DNA from: Haplosporangium gracile
Taxonomy: Eukaryota > Mortierellomycota > Mortierellomycetes > Mortierellales > Mortierellaceae
DNA length: 35,476 bases
Direction of reading: 5' to 3'
Assembly (NCBI GenBank): GCA_015499985.1
Contig: JAAAUF010000293.1
Span: 6,575-42,050, forward strand
Positions 21,501 to 34,100 of the stretch are shown in pieces. The notes under the pieces are model-generated. The model was given only the letters and a program-made list of their open reading frames with translations, ran no database searches and was not told the DNA's origin. Both the position numbers and the translations under genes were made by a program. How positions within the stretch are numbered: position 1 is the first letter of the stretch; each line of letters starts with the position of its first letter.

Positions 21501-22748
21501 GCTGATCACACGGCATACACACACAGTCGACAAACAACAAACTACCCGCGGAAAAAGTTTTCGTCTCTCTCGTCCTCGACTGCAAAAGGGAGGGAAAGAC
21601 ACAAGATCGTTTTTTTTTCTTACCCAATCCTGCCGCTCGCTCATCTTCCCCCCTCTCTTTTTTTTTTTTGTCGTTGCTGCAAGGTAGGATTCATTTTTTG
21701 GCTATTTTTTTTTCTTGCATTGTTTATCGCCGAGACAAACAAGGGGGATGGGACAAACGACAGCAGCACAGGAGTGAACTTGGAGTGTGTTCAGCAGGAA
21801 ATGAACTGACAGTTGTCGACTTTTCTTTGTTCATGCAACGGGAAGAAAAGGTGCGGGAAGGGGGAAGGAGTGGACAAGCAGGTACTGCTGGATGATGTAT
21901 CGATGCAGGACCGCGTAGAGTCTTCTACAAGGGTCATCTGGCTTTTCCTCGGGTTTACGAGGCAGACAGGCCAAGTCAAGGATTAAGGGCAGAGGAGAAA
22001 GAAAGCAGGGGAGGGACATGAATGTGTTTTAATGAAAATGAAGAGTAGGAGAGTGAGCATGATTGTCAGATGAACGAGAGCACACTCACCAAGACAACGA
22101 CAGAAAGAAAAGAGACAGAACACAGCAACATTCACAAGGTCAACAACAGCAGAAGATTCTCTTTGTGTCCAGAAAAGAGGAAGGATGGGTGTGTCTGTGA
22201 TTGTATGTGCTGGTTGAGAGCGGGTTTGTCATCTCAATTGCACTTTCTTTCTTACATTCAAAGGAGGGAAAACGCGGCAAAAAACAACTTTGTGCCGTAC
22301 CATACACCTGAACCGCCTCTTCCCCATCCCAGACATACATGACAAGACATGGTATGCCTGATTTGAGTTACAGCAAACAAGCGGTTGTTGGATTTTTATT
22401 TTCCCTCGCTCCCTCCTTCCCACTTGTATCTCGACTAAGCTTGTTTGGCTACCTGTTCTTCCCTCCACAGCGTCCACTCATCCGTCGTCATTGCTGTGTT
22501 TTTTCCCGCCAATTTTTATTTCTATCAATTTACGTTGTTGTCGTTCTCTGTTGCTCTTTGCTGTTTTTTGCTGCTGACAACAATTGGCACTGCGATGCAA
22601 AAATATACGTATGGGAGGCATTACAATTCGCTAATTGTTGCTCCTCTTGTGCCCCTCCCCCCTCATTCAATCGAATAGAACCCCCCTTCCTATTGCTCTC
22701 CTTTCTCAAAAAGAGAGAAAAATCAAGAAGGATTAAGAAGGACACCAA
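18541..22748. other. Long gene-poor region upstream of the giant gene
   Basis: The first part is the promoter of GST copy 3. Beyond that no gene could be supported over about 4 kb, although many short frames exist. From about 20780 the plus strand becomes CT-rich and then, from about 21180 to 21560, CAA/CA-rich, the pattern of a fungal promoter followed by a transcribed leader. A small ATG frame of 32 codons sits at 21375-21473. The region could therefore be a very long 5' leader, possibly with introns, of the gene starting at 22749. Poly(T) tracts stand near 21620, 21660 and 21705. A 38-codon protein-like frame at about 19097-19210 is noted but not called. Confidence 0.45.
18646..18653 (-). 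promoter_or_regulatory. TATA box of GST copy 3
   Basis: The minus strand reads TATAAAAG 106 bp before the ATG at 18540. This is a strong TATA match at a normal distance and fits inducible expression, though no stress-element site was identified. Confidence 0.5.
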
Positions 22749-25700
22749 ATGTCGACCCGGCTGGTCATCTTCCCAACCCCCAACCCGTTGCCTCCTCTCC
22801 CTCCTTCTTCTCTCTCTTCTTCTACAACCTCCCTTCCTTCTTCAAGTGCAACGTCTTCAACATCCTCGAATAATCCTCCGCCTCCATCCCTCTCGCCTTC
22901 CTTCCTCTCCTCGACTTCCTTCCACCCCTTCTCCCATTCAAGTCCCATCCCACCATCCCAAGACTCCCTTTCCCGCCCTCTCTCCTCCTCCGTCTCCTCC
23001 ATCTCCCTCTCCATCTTCACTTCCCCTTCGCCACCAAACGTCGTCCTTCTCTACTCCAACCCGCCTCCTCTTCCCTATACAACATCCTCGGTATCTCTAT
23101 CCGCATCCACATCGACTTCCTGTCTTCCTTCTTCAGCCCATACTGCCTCCCCTCTTGCCCTTCCCGCCAGCAACAATAGATTCTCGACTTCCTCCTCATT
23201 CCCCTCTGTCCTACTCGCACCCACTCCCTTCTACAAACACCACCACACAGGCAACCAACATCATTCTCACCTCCATCCTCCTCAAACTGCTACCTCGTCA
23301 ACAGCAACAAACTACGGCAGCAACTCGGGTGCAGACTTCAGCGTATGTAACGTCAACGTAGATAGCAAAGAGCCCCTTTCCCATCTACCCCTACCCCTAC
23401 CCCAGACTCAGACCCGGATCTACACCCATCATCATCTCCTCGACAATGGAAGCGCAAATGCCACCGGCAGTGAAAGTGGATACGATCGACACAACCAGAC
23501 CCGTCGTCATCTACAGGAACTCGCCCAGGAGCAGTACCGTCAAAACCATCAAGTCCCTCTCAACGACTCTGACATCGACGATATTGACGACGACGATAAC
23601 GAGGAGGAAGAAGAAGAACAGTTCGACGAAGTGCGGTATCGGTTTGAGACATTACAAGAACCATTCACCCAGACTGAATATTATCGTCACTATCGTCGAG
23701 AGAGTCGATCTGGTCGCGATCCTGCACCCGTTCCTTCTCAGCAACGACAATACCAACGGCGACCAGTAACAGTCGACAATAACTCAGCAGCTCCACAGCA
23801 ACAGCAATTTTCGTTGACACAGCCACAGGAACAAGAGCAACGGCAACGGCGAACAAGAGCATCCACTTATCCCAGGGTTCCACTTGCCCCATTTCTCATT
23901 CCTCCTTCTACCTCTGCTACTCCACATACACCTCACCCTCCAACTCATTCGACTACTGCTCCAACTGTCACAAAGACCAAGAAGACTCATGTCCCCAATC
24001 GCTCCCTCGGCTATTTCTCGAGGATAATTAAGCAACTCTCTCGATTCAGCTGCATTCGTGGTCCCTATTCCTCAAAACAACCATTTGGGGTCAACACGAG
24101 TGTTACTAGTGGTGCTCATTCTGGGTCCCAAGCGCGTGTTCATTTTCCTTCTCAACTGACTGCTTGCTCCTTATCATCCAGCCTCTCAACAGACTTCTCT
24201 GGCTCCATCCCATCGATCTACCGTCATCGTCCTCAATACCCAGGATCCAAGCGACGTCGCCAGAAGAAATCTGCCGCTGCCGCCGCCGCTGAAGCAGCTA
24301 CCTCTACTGGCACCAGTGGTCCAATTGACAACATCAAGGCCAAGGCTCCTCCTTCCAGTCAAGACAAGGGGAAACAACGAGCAAATTCGCGTTCAAGAGC
24401 AGTGTCCTTGCTGGACGTAGACGAACCTAGAGGACAATACCCTTCTAGCCATCGACACCGACACCAGCATCAACATCCACGACACCAGAGTTCTCTTTCC
24501 CTCTCGACCATTCACACCTGGTGCCCCTATTGTTACAAGACTGTCCCCAGCCAGGACCAGTCAGATCATCACCTTCGTCACCACCTTCACAACCTGATCT
24601 CGCCTACGCGCACCCCTCTCAGGATAGAGTCCAACTCTTCTTCCCGCTCGAGTTCGCGTTCGTCACTGTCGCGTCGTCCTCGATCATTGCCTCCTTATCC
24701 CTATCCCTCTCCCTCTCCACAACAGCAACACCGGCAACAACAAAAGCGACGAAGACAAGAACATTCAAGGTCAGCATCAGCGGACACGGTTCGATCGTCT
24801 GTCCTCTCGCTCTCTAGCAAAAAGTCGTACCTGTCGTCGGATATCGAGGTGGTCATCACCCCTGCAGCACAAGTCGCCCCCAACACCTTTTTTACATTTG
24901 CGCATCCATTATCCCATCAACAAGTGCAAACAGAGGCAGCAACAACAGCAATAGAGATAAGTGCGACAACAGCGAGTACCGCTTCACTTCCCGCATTAGC
25001 CGCATTAACACCGACAACAACAACAACAACGGGAGCAGTAAGAAAAACCTTATCCGTCACCGCTGCTATAATTGCTGACAACAATTTGACATTTCCAAAC
25101 TATCCGCTTAAAAAGAAACGCTCCCTCACTCTTTCTACTTCTACTTCTTTTTCTTCTGTTTCCGCTTCTTCTTCGCGTATCCCTTTTTCTCCATCGCCAT
25201 CCCCACCCCAGCGCCCTGCCCCTCTTCTCCCTCGCCCTTACCCTCAGCTTGTAGTCTTTGCGTCCACGCCCACTGTCTCCTCGGTCTCATCCTCTCCTGC
25301 TTCGTCTTCATCGCCATCGTCAGCTGTTGTTGTCGTGCGAAGGTCAAAAAGTGCTCGTGCCCCTGAGCGACCCCACCGACCTCAGGAGTCTAAGCTCGAA
25401 GCCAGCGGAAATCGATTTTTATTCGTCAGTTCACTTGATACACCAGCAGAACAAGGCTTGTCGACTCCTCCTGCTGCTACCTCGACCATTGCTGCATCCG
25501 CTCCTCTTTCTTCTTCACCCTCTCCACCTGTTGTCAACTTCTCGGTCAAGGAGACTCTTCTTCCCTCACTTCCCTCTAAACCTCCAACCACCAAAAGGAG
25601 GTCTTTATCCTGGGCATTTCCCTCTCCCTCCTTCACATTCACACACCCCTTTAAGAACAAACGAAAAGACCAACGCAGCAGCACTAGCAATCAGCAGCAG

Positions 25701-28700
25701 GGCACAACAACCACAACCAATTTCCCAGCTGGAGTACAACAACACCTACAGCAATATCATCAACAACAGCAACCAGCCTCTGTCTCTGAATCAGCCCCTC
25801 TCTCCCCTTCGACACCTTGTCCGCTCCCACCACCACCGCTTTTCATCCAATTCGTGAGAGGCTTGGAGACCCATCCTTGGTTCTCTAATCCCTCGACCAC
25901 GGACCGGGCCGTCAACATACGAGACATTTACCCTCACTTTGGCAGTGGCGGCGGAGGAGCCAGCGGAGGGATTACAGGTGGGAGCAGCGGTCTCAGCAAC
26001 AGCCACCATCCCAAGGGTGCTTCGTTTGACAATCCTGGCCTCTTTGCGTCTCCTGGCTCGACCAAGAGGAGGTCGTGGACGACATTTTTCCCCTTTCGGA
26101 GTAGACGATCCTCCATGCCTGCTGCCACCCTCTCAGCAACCTCCGCTCCCTCTGCCGGTGCGACCATCATCCCAACGTCGCCTTCGACCTCTGCTGTCCA
26201 CCAGCACCCCAATCACTACAACCATCAGCACCGCTACCAATCTCAGCAATCATACCCAGTTCCTCAACAACAACAACAACAACTATCTCAGCAACAGGAT
26301 CATCCTCAAAAGAAACGATCGACATTCAAGCGGTTTTCAGCCCCTGCACCAGCACGAAAGATGGAGGTGTTGACGATACAACAACAAGAGGCGTTGCTGC
26401 CAATCATCCCCGCCACCACAGGAGGGTATTACCCTTTGACATTGGAGGGAGCAGGCCATCATCATCAACATCATCAGCAGATCATTGGCAGCTCTGGTAG
26501 GGGCAAGGGGAGTGTCGTTTATGACCCCAACAAGCCTTTACCCGCCATTGTTGCAGAGGGAGAGAGCGACGACGACGATGGCCACAGCAGCAATAACAGA
26601 CCCATAGCAAATGAACCCGCGATGCAATCTTCCCAGGGGCAGTCACACGTACCACCTGCCGCCGTCGTTTTACCGACACTTTCATTACCCGCTGCACCGT
26701 CCCCATCCTCCTCCTCGCAGCCACCTTCCTCTCCCACCGCGACCTTATCAGTCGCGGCAGAGGGAGGGGGACCGCAATTGCCTCAGCAACAGCAGGCTCA
26801 GCAACAGCAGCAACCCGCGGTGGTGGTGAAGAAACAACAGCGACGCATGTCCTTCTTGCCCTCGTCCCTGATGACCTCGAACCTCGCCAAATTCATCAGC
26901 GGCAATGGTAGCAATAACAGCAACAACAACAACTTCCACACTTCTACTTCTCCGACGACTGGATCGTCTACCGGAGCACCAACTCTAACATCGTCTTTGA
27001 ACGGTGCTGCAGCAGGAGGAGGGACAACTCTTGTTGGTGGAGGTCAAGGCCACGCTCAAGGGGGATTGGGAGGAAGAGAAGGAGGAGGAGGAGGGGCAAC
27101 AACCACACTGAACCCCACCTCTCTATGGTCCTCCTCTCGACCGCTCGGACCCGGGGAAGGAGAATCGTTTCAGGTCGATGGCATTCTCCACCATGGCAGG
27201 AATCCTCTTTACAACACTACCACCACTGCTACTGCTGCTGCTGCTGGTGCGACCAATACGGCGTTGACGATCGAGCAGTTCAAGTGGAGTATGATCTGTT
27301 GTTGTAACGAGATCAAGACTCGAGGTAAAGAAATAACGCAACGAAGCAGCGACGACACGGGGGAGGGAGAAGTGGAAGTTGCATATCTCCCTCCTCCCTT
27401 CTCTCTCTTCCCTCCTTCCCCCCCTTCATACTTTTTTTTTTTTTTTGTGTTTGTTTGTTTATTTCCCGACTTTGTAAATTGAACTAATCCATCCAATCCA
27501 TCCATGTTCCTGCAAAACTAATTTTTTTTTCCTTTTTTTCATGCGATTTGATTGCCATATGTCACACTCATAGTGTTCAAACAACAAAAGCAGGACGAAG
27601 CCCCTCATGCACCATCCTTGGGCCAGAAATCATTTCCCAACTACAACAACTACTTCGCAGCAGCTGCTGCACTACCACCACCAACGGCTTCCAGTAACAA
27701 AAAGGCGGACAAGAACAAATCGCGGTTGTCGAATGGTAATGGTGGCAACGGTGGTAACAATTCAGGCAGTGGAAGCGGACAACTCTCTTTGGCAAACAAC
27801 TCGTACAACTTCACTGCAGCTATCGAACAAGCAACTCAGGATTCTAGGGCGACTTTGCAGGCGTTGCTATTAGTCATGACGTCGACATCATCATTATCGA
27901 TGGGGATGGACAAGGACCGCGATGGCCTGGATCCCACAATTCTTGCAAGTAATGTACAGGCTTATCGTGGATCGAGTTCAACAGCGGGATCTCAGTTGCA
28001 GAATCAGTCGTCGTTGTCGTTGATCGGCCCTGGTGGTGGAGTAGCTATGTCGGCAACAGGAGCTGCACCGCCTATGCGATCCCACTCCATTCACCACCTC
28101 TCTCGCTATTCTTCTCACCCAGCCTTGATGACTACTGCTCCCGGAGCTCAACCTTCTGCAAGTGGTAGGCTGGCGACTCCAATTCGGAACAAGTCACAAT
28201 CGGGAATGGCCAAGTCTTATGCGCAAGCTACCAACGCCATCCTGAATCCGCTCTCGCTACAGGAGTTGGCACTGTTGTTGGCGTACTTGCTCTCGATTGC
28301 TCCAGAGCAGTGGATCCCCTGGCATCTTTACGACTTTTTTGTGCATCCACAGGGGAGAAGTTACAAGGACTTGATCGAGATGTTGCCAACGCACAGTCAA
28401 CGGATCTTGAAAGCCTTATTGGAGACGGTCGGGGCTCTGATTGATCATGCGACAGTCACCGGACTCCAACTGCAGAGAATTCTTCAGCAACAGCAACAAC
28501 AGCAGAGTGGACCTGCGGGGAAGCCACCGACGCTGGCTCACCTACGGTCTAAGAGTGAAGTCGATCCTGGACACAGTCGAAACAATGGAGGGTATGGTGT
28601 CGGCGCAAACTCCATGTTAAGGTCTGCAGGATCTTCGACACTCAGTCTTGCCAGGGCCCTTGCAATCCTGGAACCGCCTTTCTCCGCTCAGAAACTGCAG

Positions 28701-30707
28701 CAACTCCAACAACTGCAGCAGCAGACGGGCTCGCATCCTGTGGCGCATGGAGGTGACACGGTGCATCAGGAGATTGCAATGCGAGGTCGGAAACGACGTG
28801 TGATCCTGGATAGTCTTTCGGGATTGGTCTTTCGACCACGGACGAACGAGTCTCATCGTGGAAGTGGTGGACTTAAAGGTGCTCTGGGGACGAGGGGGGC
28901 CTTAATCGAGTCACCCACTGAAGGCGGAGGAGAATTGGGTGGGCTTTTGTCGCCGGAGGAGAAGGGGAATGGGGGGAAAGCTAAAGCGATGCGGCGGAGA
29001 AGTTTCTTGGGCACCGCCACGACTATTACGTCGTCTGAACCAGCAGCAGCAGTTGGGGGACCTTCACCGACGGTTGCGACGCTGCAGCTTCAGATGTCTG
29101 AACGTGAGCGTGAGGCGGATCATTTGGCGTTTGAGAACTTGGTGTCTGCTTTCGAGGCTGAGTTTGTTCGTCCTTTGCCATCTGTTGTTGTTGCAGGATC
29201 TAGAACTGGCGCCAAGGCGACGGTAGCTGCTAAAACGGGAGAAGTTCAAGCGAGTACCGAGTCTCAAGACGAGCTGCCGAACGTCATTCTACCACAGAGT
29301 CTTGCGACCGCAGGATGTGTTGCCAGGATCCGGTCGTCTGCCGGCGCCGCTGTTGTCTCTAGTCAAGGGATCGATCGATCTTTCACATTACTCTCAACAT
29401 TACAGCAGCAACTACAACAGCAACCTCCTCCACGACAGACGAGGTCGCTACCGACAGCAGTGTCGGCGCCTACGGATCTGGCAGCAGTACGATCGCTGTC
29501 GTTGCCGCCTTGGCGCAAGAAGCATCATTCTACGCTTCAGCTTGGACAGCACCCTACTCCTCCTGTTAGTCCCAGCGTTGCCAGTGCGGCCAGGCAGGAG
29601 TGGCTGTCGCAGTACCAGTTCCAGTCTCAGTCATCCTCTCAACAGCAGCATCAGCTTCCTCCTCCTCCACCGCAGCCACCAACAACGGCAACAGCAGTCG
29701 CGGGAATGGGAATGGGATCGGTGCCTTTGAACAAGGTATTGACAGTGTCGACGAGGAGCATTGTGGGGAGCCTGTCCGAAGAGTTGGCAGAGACTTTGCA
29801 GGGGCAACAACAACAGCAGAAGCAGGAACCGCCAGTGGTCGAACCAGCCCCAGTGTCGGCTTCAGGATCGACAACTACCTTGCCAGCGGTTGTTCATTCG
29901 CTTGCCGTGGCAAGAGTTCCTGTGACTGTAGGAGCTCTTGGATCTAGATCAGGGTCGAGTCCTGTCGTTGTTTCTGAGAAGGCGCATGGTGCTCTTGACG
30001 CTGAGGACGAGACGGTGGAAGTGCGTCCCCGAGGAGGAGTTGTCGGTCCTACAACCGGCCCTGCTGTCACACCTGTGCCCGCTCCTGCAACTCTACCAAG
30101 GAGAACATCCAGACGCTCGTCGACCCGCAAGAACCGGCCTATGTCCCTTGACAATGGCCAGGACGGCACCTCTGCTGCCTCTATAACCAGTTCTAAGTTA
30201 CTTCGGCAAAGAACACTATCAGGAACGATCTCGTCGACTTGGACAGCGTGGAAGGACCATCTGTTGGTCCTTGAAGAGGAGGAATACGTGATTGAGGATT
30301 CCTTCGAGTCGCCTTCGATCTCTTTTGTGTCTTCTTCTTCATCATCTTATATTTCGAATTCTTCTTACTCGGGATCTGAGGGTGAGGCAGAGAGAGAAAG
30401 TGAAGAAGGTGTTGGTGGTCATGATTATGAACATGATGATGTTGATGTTGACGTTGATGATAGAGCTCAAGGTTTGGATAGGCGGAGAAGAAAGGAAAAG
30501 AAGCTGGAGAGGCGGAGGCGGAAAGATGCCCAGCAGCAGGAGACTGTTACTTTTGCTGCGGGAGATGGAGTTGGGAGGAGGACAAACAAGTCTAGCGGGA
30601 CGTTTGGGGATTTAAGGGCTTTGGCAGCCGCGATTGCGGCCAGTCAGCAGCGTCAGCAGCAGCAGCAACAGCAGCAAGGGGCTGGTGGTTCTGCTGGAGG
30701 AGCTTAA
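22749..30707 (+). CDS. Giant low-complexity protein with a RhoGAP-like region
   Basis: Two exons join in phase: 22749-27324 and 27574-30707, for 2569 aa; the donor is GAG/GTAAAG and the acceptor CATAG. The ATG at 22749 has context ACCAAATG. Most of the protein is Ser-, Pro-, Gln-, His- or Thr-rich and probably disordered. Residues about 592-612 (CPYCYK, then DHHLRHH) resemble a single zinc finger. The best folded region, about residues 1748-1820 (LSLQELALLLAYLLSIAPEQ, WHLYDFF, LIEMLPTHSQRILKALLETV), matches the pattern of the C-terminal half of RhoGAP domains, where a helix, a 'P-x-x-L-Y' step and an 'LP-x-x-N-x-x-x-L' helix occur. No arginine-finger motif was found upstream, so GAP activity is doubtful. 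The C-terminus has an acidic Ser-rich stretch, a basic RRRRK segment and a final Gln run. A role in Rho signalling or polarity is only an inference. Confidence 0.75.
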
Positions 30708-31159
30708 TTTTCTACTAGTACTCTTTGAACATCAAAATACATTAATAATATGCATAATTCTCTCTTACCAACACTACTATCGATGATGTTAAACAACGCG
30801 ACGAGCGCGTTTTATCTTTCCCGCTTCTTTTTCGTGAGTTTGCCTCAAGGTACCAAATCCAAATTAGGAAAAAGGTGTCAATTTGTGTACGGCAGTCACA
30901 AATTGTAAACAAACCTTTTGGCTCTGAAAAAAGAAAAGAGAGAGTAGGCTTTGGCAGACACACCGCGTTTTTGTGTTCTCCTTTGTTCATCCCTCAAACG
31001 ACGACGTAGTCTCAGCATCGCACCCTTTGGCATCGTCCGACGACTATCAAAGTGTAAATATCAGACCGACGGCCATTTGGACCCTGGAACTCGGACAACG
31101 GACAATCAGAGACGCCCGCATACACAAAACACAAGCAAAACGACCCAAAGTAGTTCGTC
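30708..31159. other. Intergenic region between giant gene and IPI1-type gene
   Basis: It holds the 3' flank of the giant gene (AT-rich, with TTAATAATATGCATAAT near 30742) and the promoter of the ribosome-biogenesis gene. No further gene is visible. Confidence 0.6.
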
Positions 31160-34100
31160 ATGCCAAAGTCGAGTAGCAAACGCAAAAAGGAAAAGAATGC
31201 CGACTTCAAGGTAAACACCGAACTACGGAAACATTATACACATACAACAGATAACTTCATGTCTACTGGCTGTTGTATGGTCTACTATTGACGCATAAAT
31301 GTTGTTTTTTTCCATGTAAATAGAAAACGAAGCTGAAGGTTGGAAAGAAGAAGGCGGTGGCGGACAGCTTCACGGATACATCCTTCAAGTCCAAAGGTAA
31401 CAACCCCATAACTTAACAGTGAGAGCAGCAAAGCGCCTAGGAGTCTACTATTTTTATCTCCTTGCAGCTTAAACCCATAACTAATTACTGCTTTGCTTGT
31501 TCTCTTGTAGCGATCTCGCTGCCAAGTCAGTCGATCAGCCATGACAAAACGGCCCTATTGACCAACTCAAGGAATGTGACCTTCGCGGAGCTGATGACAC
31601 AGTTGAAGCATTATAGCCCAGGAACTCGGAAAGATGCCCTGTTGGGACTTCGGGACTTGTTTCATCGTCATCCTCATCTTTTGCCACTTCATTTGGGTGT
31701 GCTCGTTAACTCTGTTGTTCGTCTCTTGATCGACGACGTAAGTTTTCATTTCTTTTGCACTTTCTAGATCTGAGGAGTTGTTTTTAAAGGTTTAATTTTC
31801 CTTGTATTCGCATAGTTTTGATCCGCCAACTACGACTAATCTTCAATTCCTCAATTGTTTACGATAGTCGAGTGTAGTCAGGAAGGCGTTGCAGAACTTT
31901 TTGGGCGAATTCATTCCGATGCTGCATGCGCGCGACATCCACCCGTTCTTGCCATTGTTGATTGTTTATACTTGCTCAGCGATGACTCATATTCTGGACG
32001 ATATTCGGGAAGATGCGCTCAAGTTTATGGATCTTTGGGTTGCTGCCGGTGGACAGGTTGTTGTCAACGGGTTCTGGGACAAGGTACTAGCCATTTCTTT
32101 TATGCATGCTTGCAGTCTTTTTGGATGAAAGAGTGATTTACTTGAGAGACACCAATATCTTATGACGATGTACCTGCACTTTAATGGAATCAATGTTTAG
32201 ATTATCCCAAATTACGTATCGTTGTTAACGTCGGACTCAAACGCGACGAACAGCTCCAAGAACGCCAGCGCAATGTCATTCACAGCCTCGGCCAGCAGCG
32301 GGATGGCCACTTCTTCATCATCATCTGGTAGCGGAACTTCAGGAGCAAGCACCAAAGTCGTAGCGAATGCGAGTACAGGAAAGAACGCCCCCGGATCCTT
32401 GAAGGCGAAATGCGATGTTTTGGAGAGTTTGGCGGGGTTCCTGCAGGAGGGTCTTGGCGGTGAGGGTGGGGACAAGGATCCGTATTGGTTTTTGAGAAAC
32501 TTTTTGGGGACTGCTCATGCTCGCAAGGCGTTCAATACTGCACGGTCTCAGCGCGGTGCTCACGAAGATCTGTCAAAGGGTAAAGGCGGCGGCAGGAGCT
32601 CAAAGAAGCGCAAAGCATCGTCAGGAGCGTCAGGAGCATCTAAGCATGGTCGGTCCGTTCGTAAAAAAACGGATGGTGAGGATGAGGAGGAGAGCGACAG
32701 TGAGGAGGACGACAGTGATGAGACTGATTCGGACCCGGAAGATGAAGAATTATCTGATATGGAGACTGAGGATCCTGCGGACAACTATAACGACAACCCA
32801 GAATCACTCTACTTTGACCCTTCGCCCATCATCTCGTTCGGAAATTCTCACAGACACCACCAATCCCTGGCAACGTTCCCTATGCATCCCTCTGTGGCAC
32901 ATGCGTCAATAGCTCAATCGATTTGGGGAAACTTGGCTCGAAATGCAGCATCTGCAGGAGGACAGCAACAGGACCCCAACGCGCAGGCCAGTATTGCCAT
33001 CAAGGTGTTCCACCAACAAGGAGGCGCTAGCGCATCTGGAGCCGGTGCCAATACGGGAGTCAGCGGAAGTGGCAAGACCAGTGGTGATCAGATGGGAGGT
33101 GTTCAGGGCCGGCTTTCTCAGATTAAGCCCCTGATTGCGACTCTGCACCCATTGTTGCTGTCGGTGTGGCTAGATACTGCACCAACAGTCTTCTCGTCCA
33201 CGACGACCATCCATGCAAACCATGCCTTGACGGTGGTGCATTTAGTGTTGAGGATCTGGGGCATCTTGTGGAGGGCTGCTTTGGCCGTTCCCAAGAAGAA
33301 GACGACTATTGAGACGGATGAAGAGAGAGAGCAGGAGAGGGAGGAGGTTCGGTGGTTGGATGAATTTTTGCAGAGCTTGTTGAGGCACGTTTTGATTTAT
33401 TTTCCTTTTGGCAAAGACACCGTCGGCATGATCGACGCCAAGGTAACCCTATTTATAACGGTGTTTGTATTGCGGTTTTGTTTTTTGAGTTGAAAGGATG
33501 AGATTGACATTTATTTGCTCTTTCCTTCTTTGGAATCGTTTTAATGATGAAATAGGTGTCGGCGCTATTGCAGGAGATGAACACGACGTACTGTGAGCTG
33601 ACATCGCTGTTCTTGTTGGGATCAGGAGTCGGACGGACGCAACTCATGCGCAAGGAACCATCATCATCTGCATCAGCAGCCCCCTCGAATGACAAGAAGT
33701 CAAAACGTCTACAGGCCAAGGCCGACTTGAAACTCAAGTCTTCTAACCGACTTTCAAACAAGGAAGCCAAAAAGCGACAGGCGGCCGCTGCTGCTGCTAC
33801 CGCTGCCGCGGCGGACTCTTCGGATTATGAGAGTGAGGATGAGGATGAGGAGTTTGCGGAGCATGATCGAGCTATGGCAGCGGCTGCAGGAAGCGGGAAA
33901 CAGGAGACGTTTGTTGCGGTTCAGGTTGTAACCCCTCCTTGGGCAGATCAGGTTGTCGAGTTTGTGCTGGATGCTCTTGGATGGTCTAACCCCGAGGGCT
34001 CTGACTCGGATGACGAAGACGACGATGAAAAGTCCAAAAGCTCGTCGGCATTGGCAGAGATGAGCGGCATGTCGACAGATTTCAAGTCTCAGCATCTGGT

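Noticed and set aside
22339..23361. 340-codon plus-strand frame overlapping the start of the giant gene
   Set aside because: It lies in another frame of the same Ser/Pro-rich DNA, whose low complexity keeps several frames open. It lacks recognisable domains and ends inside the better-supported gene.
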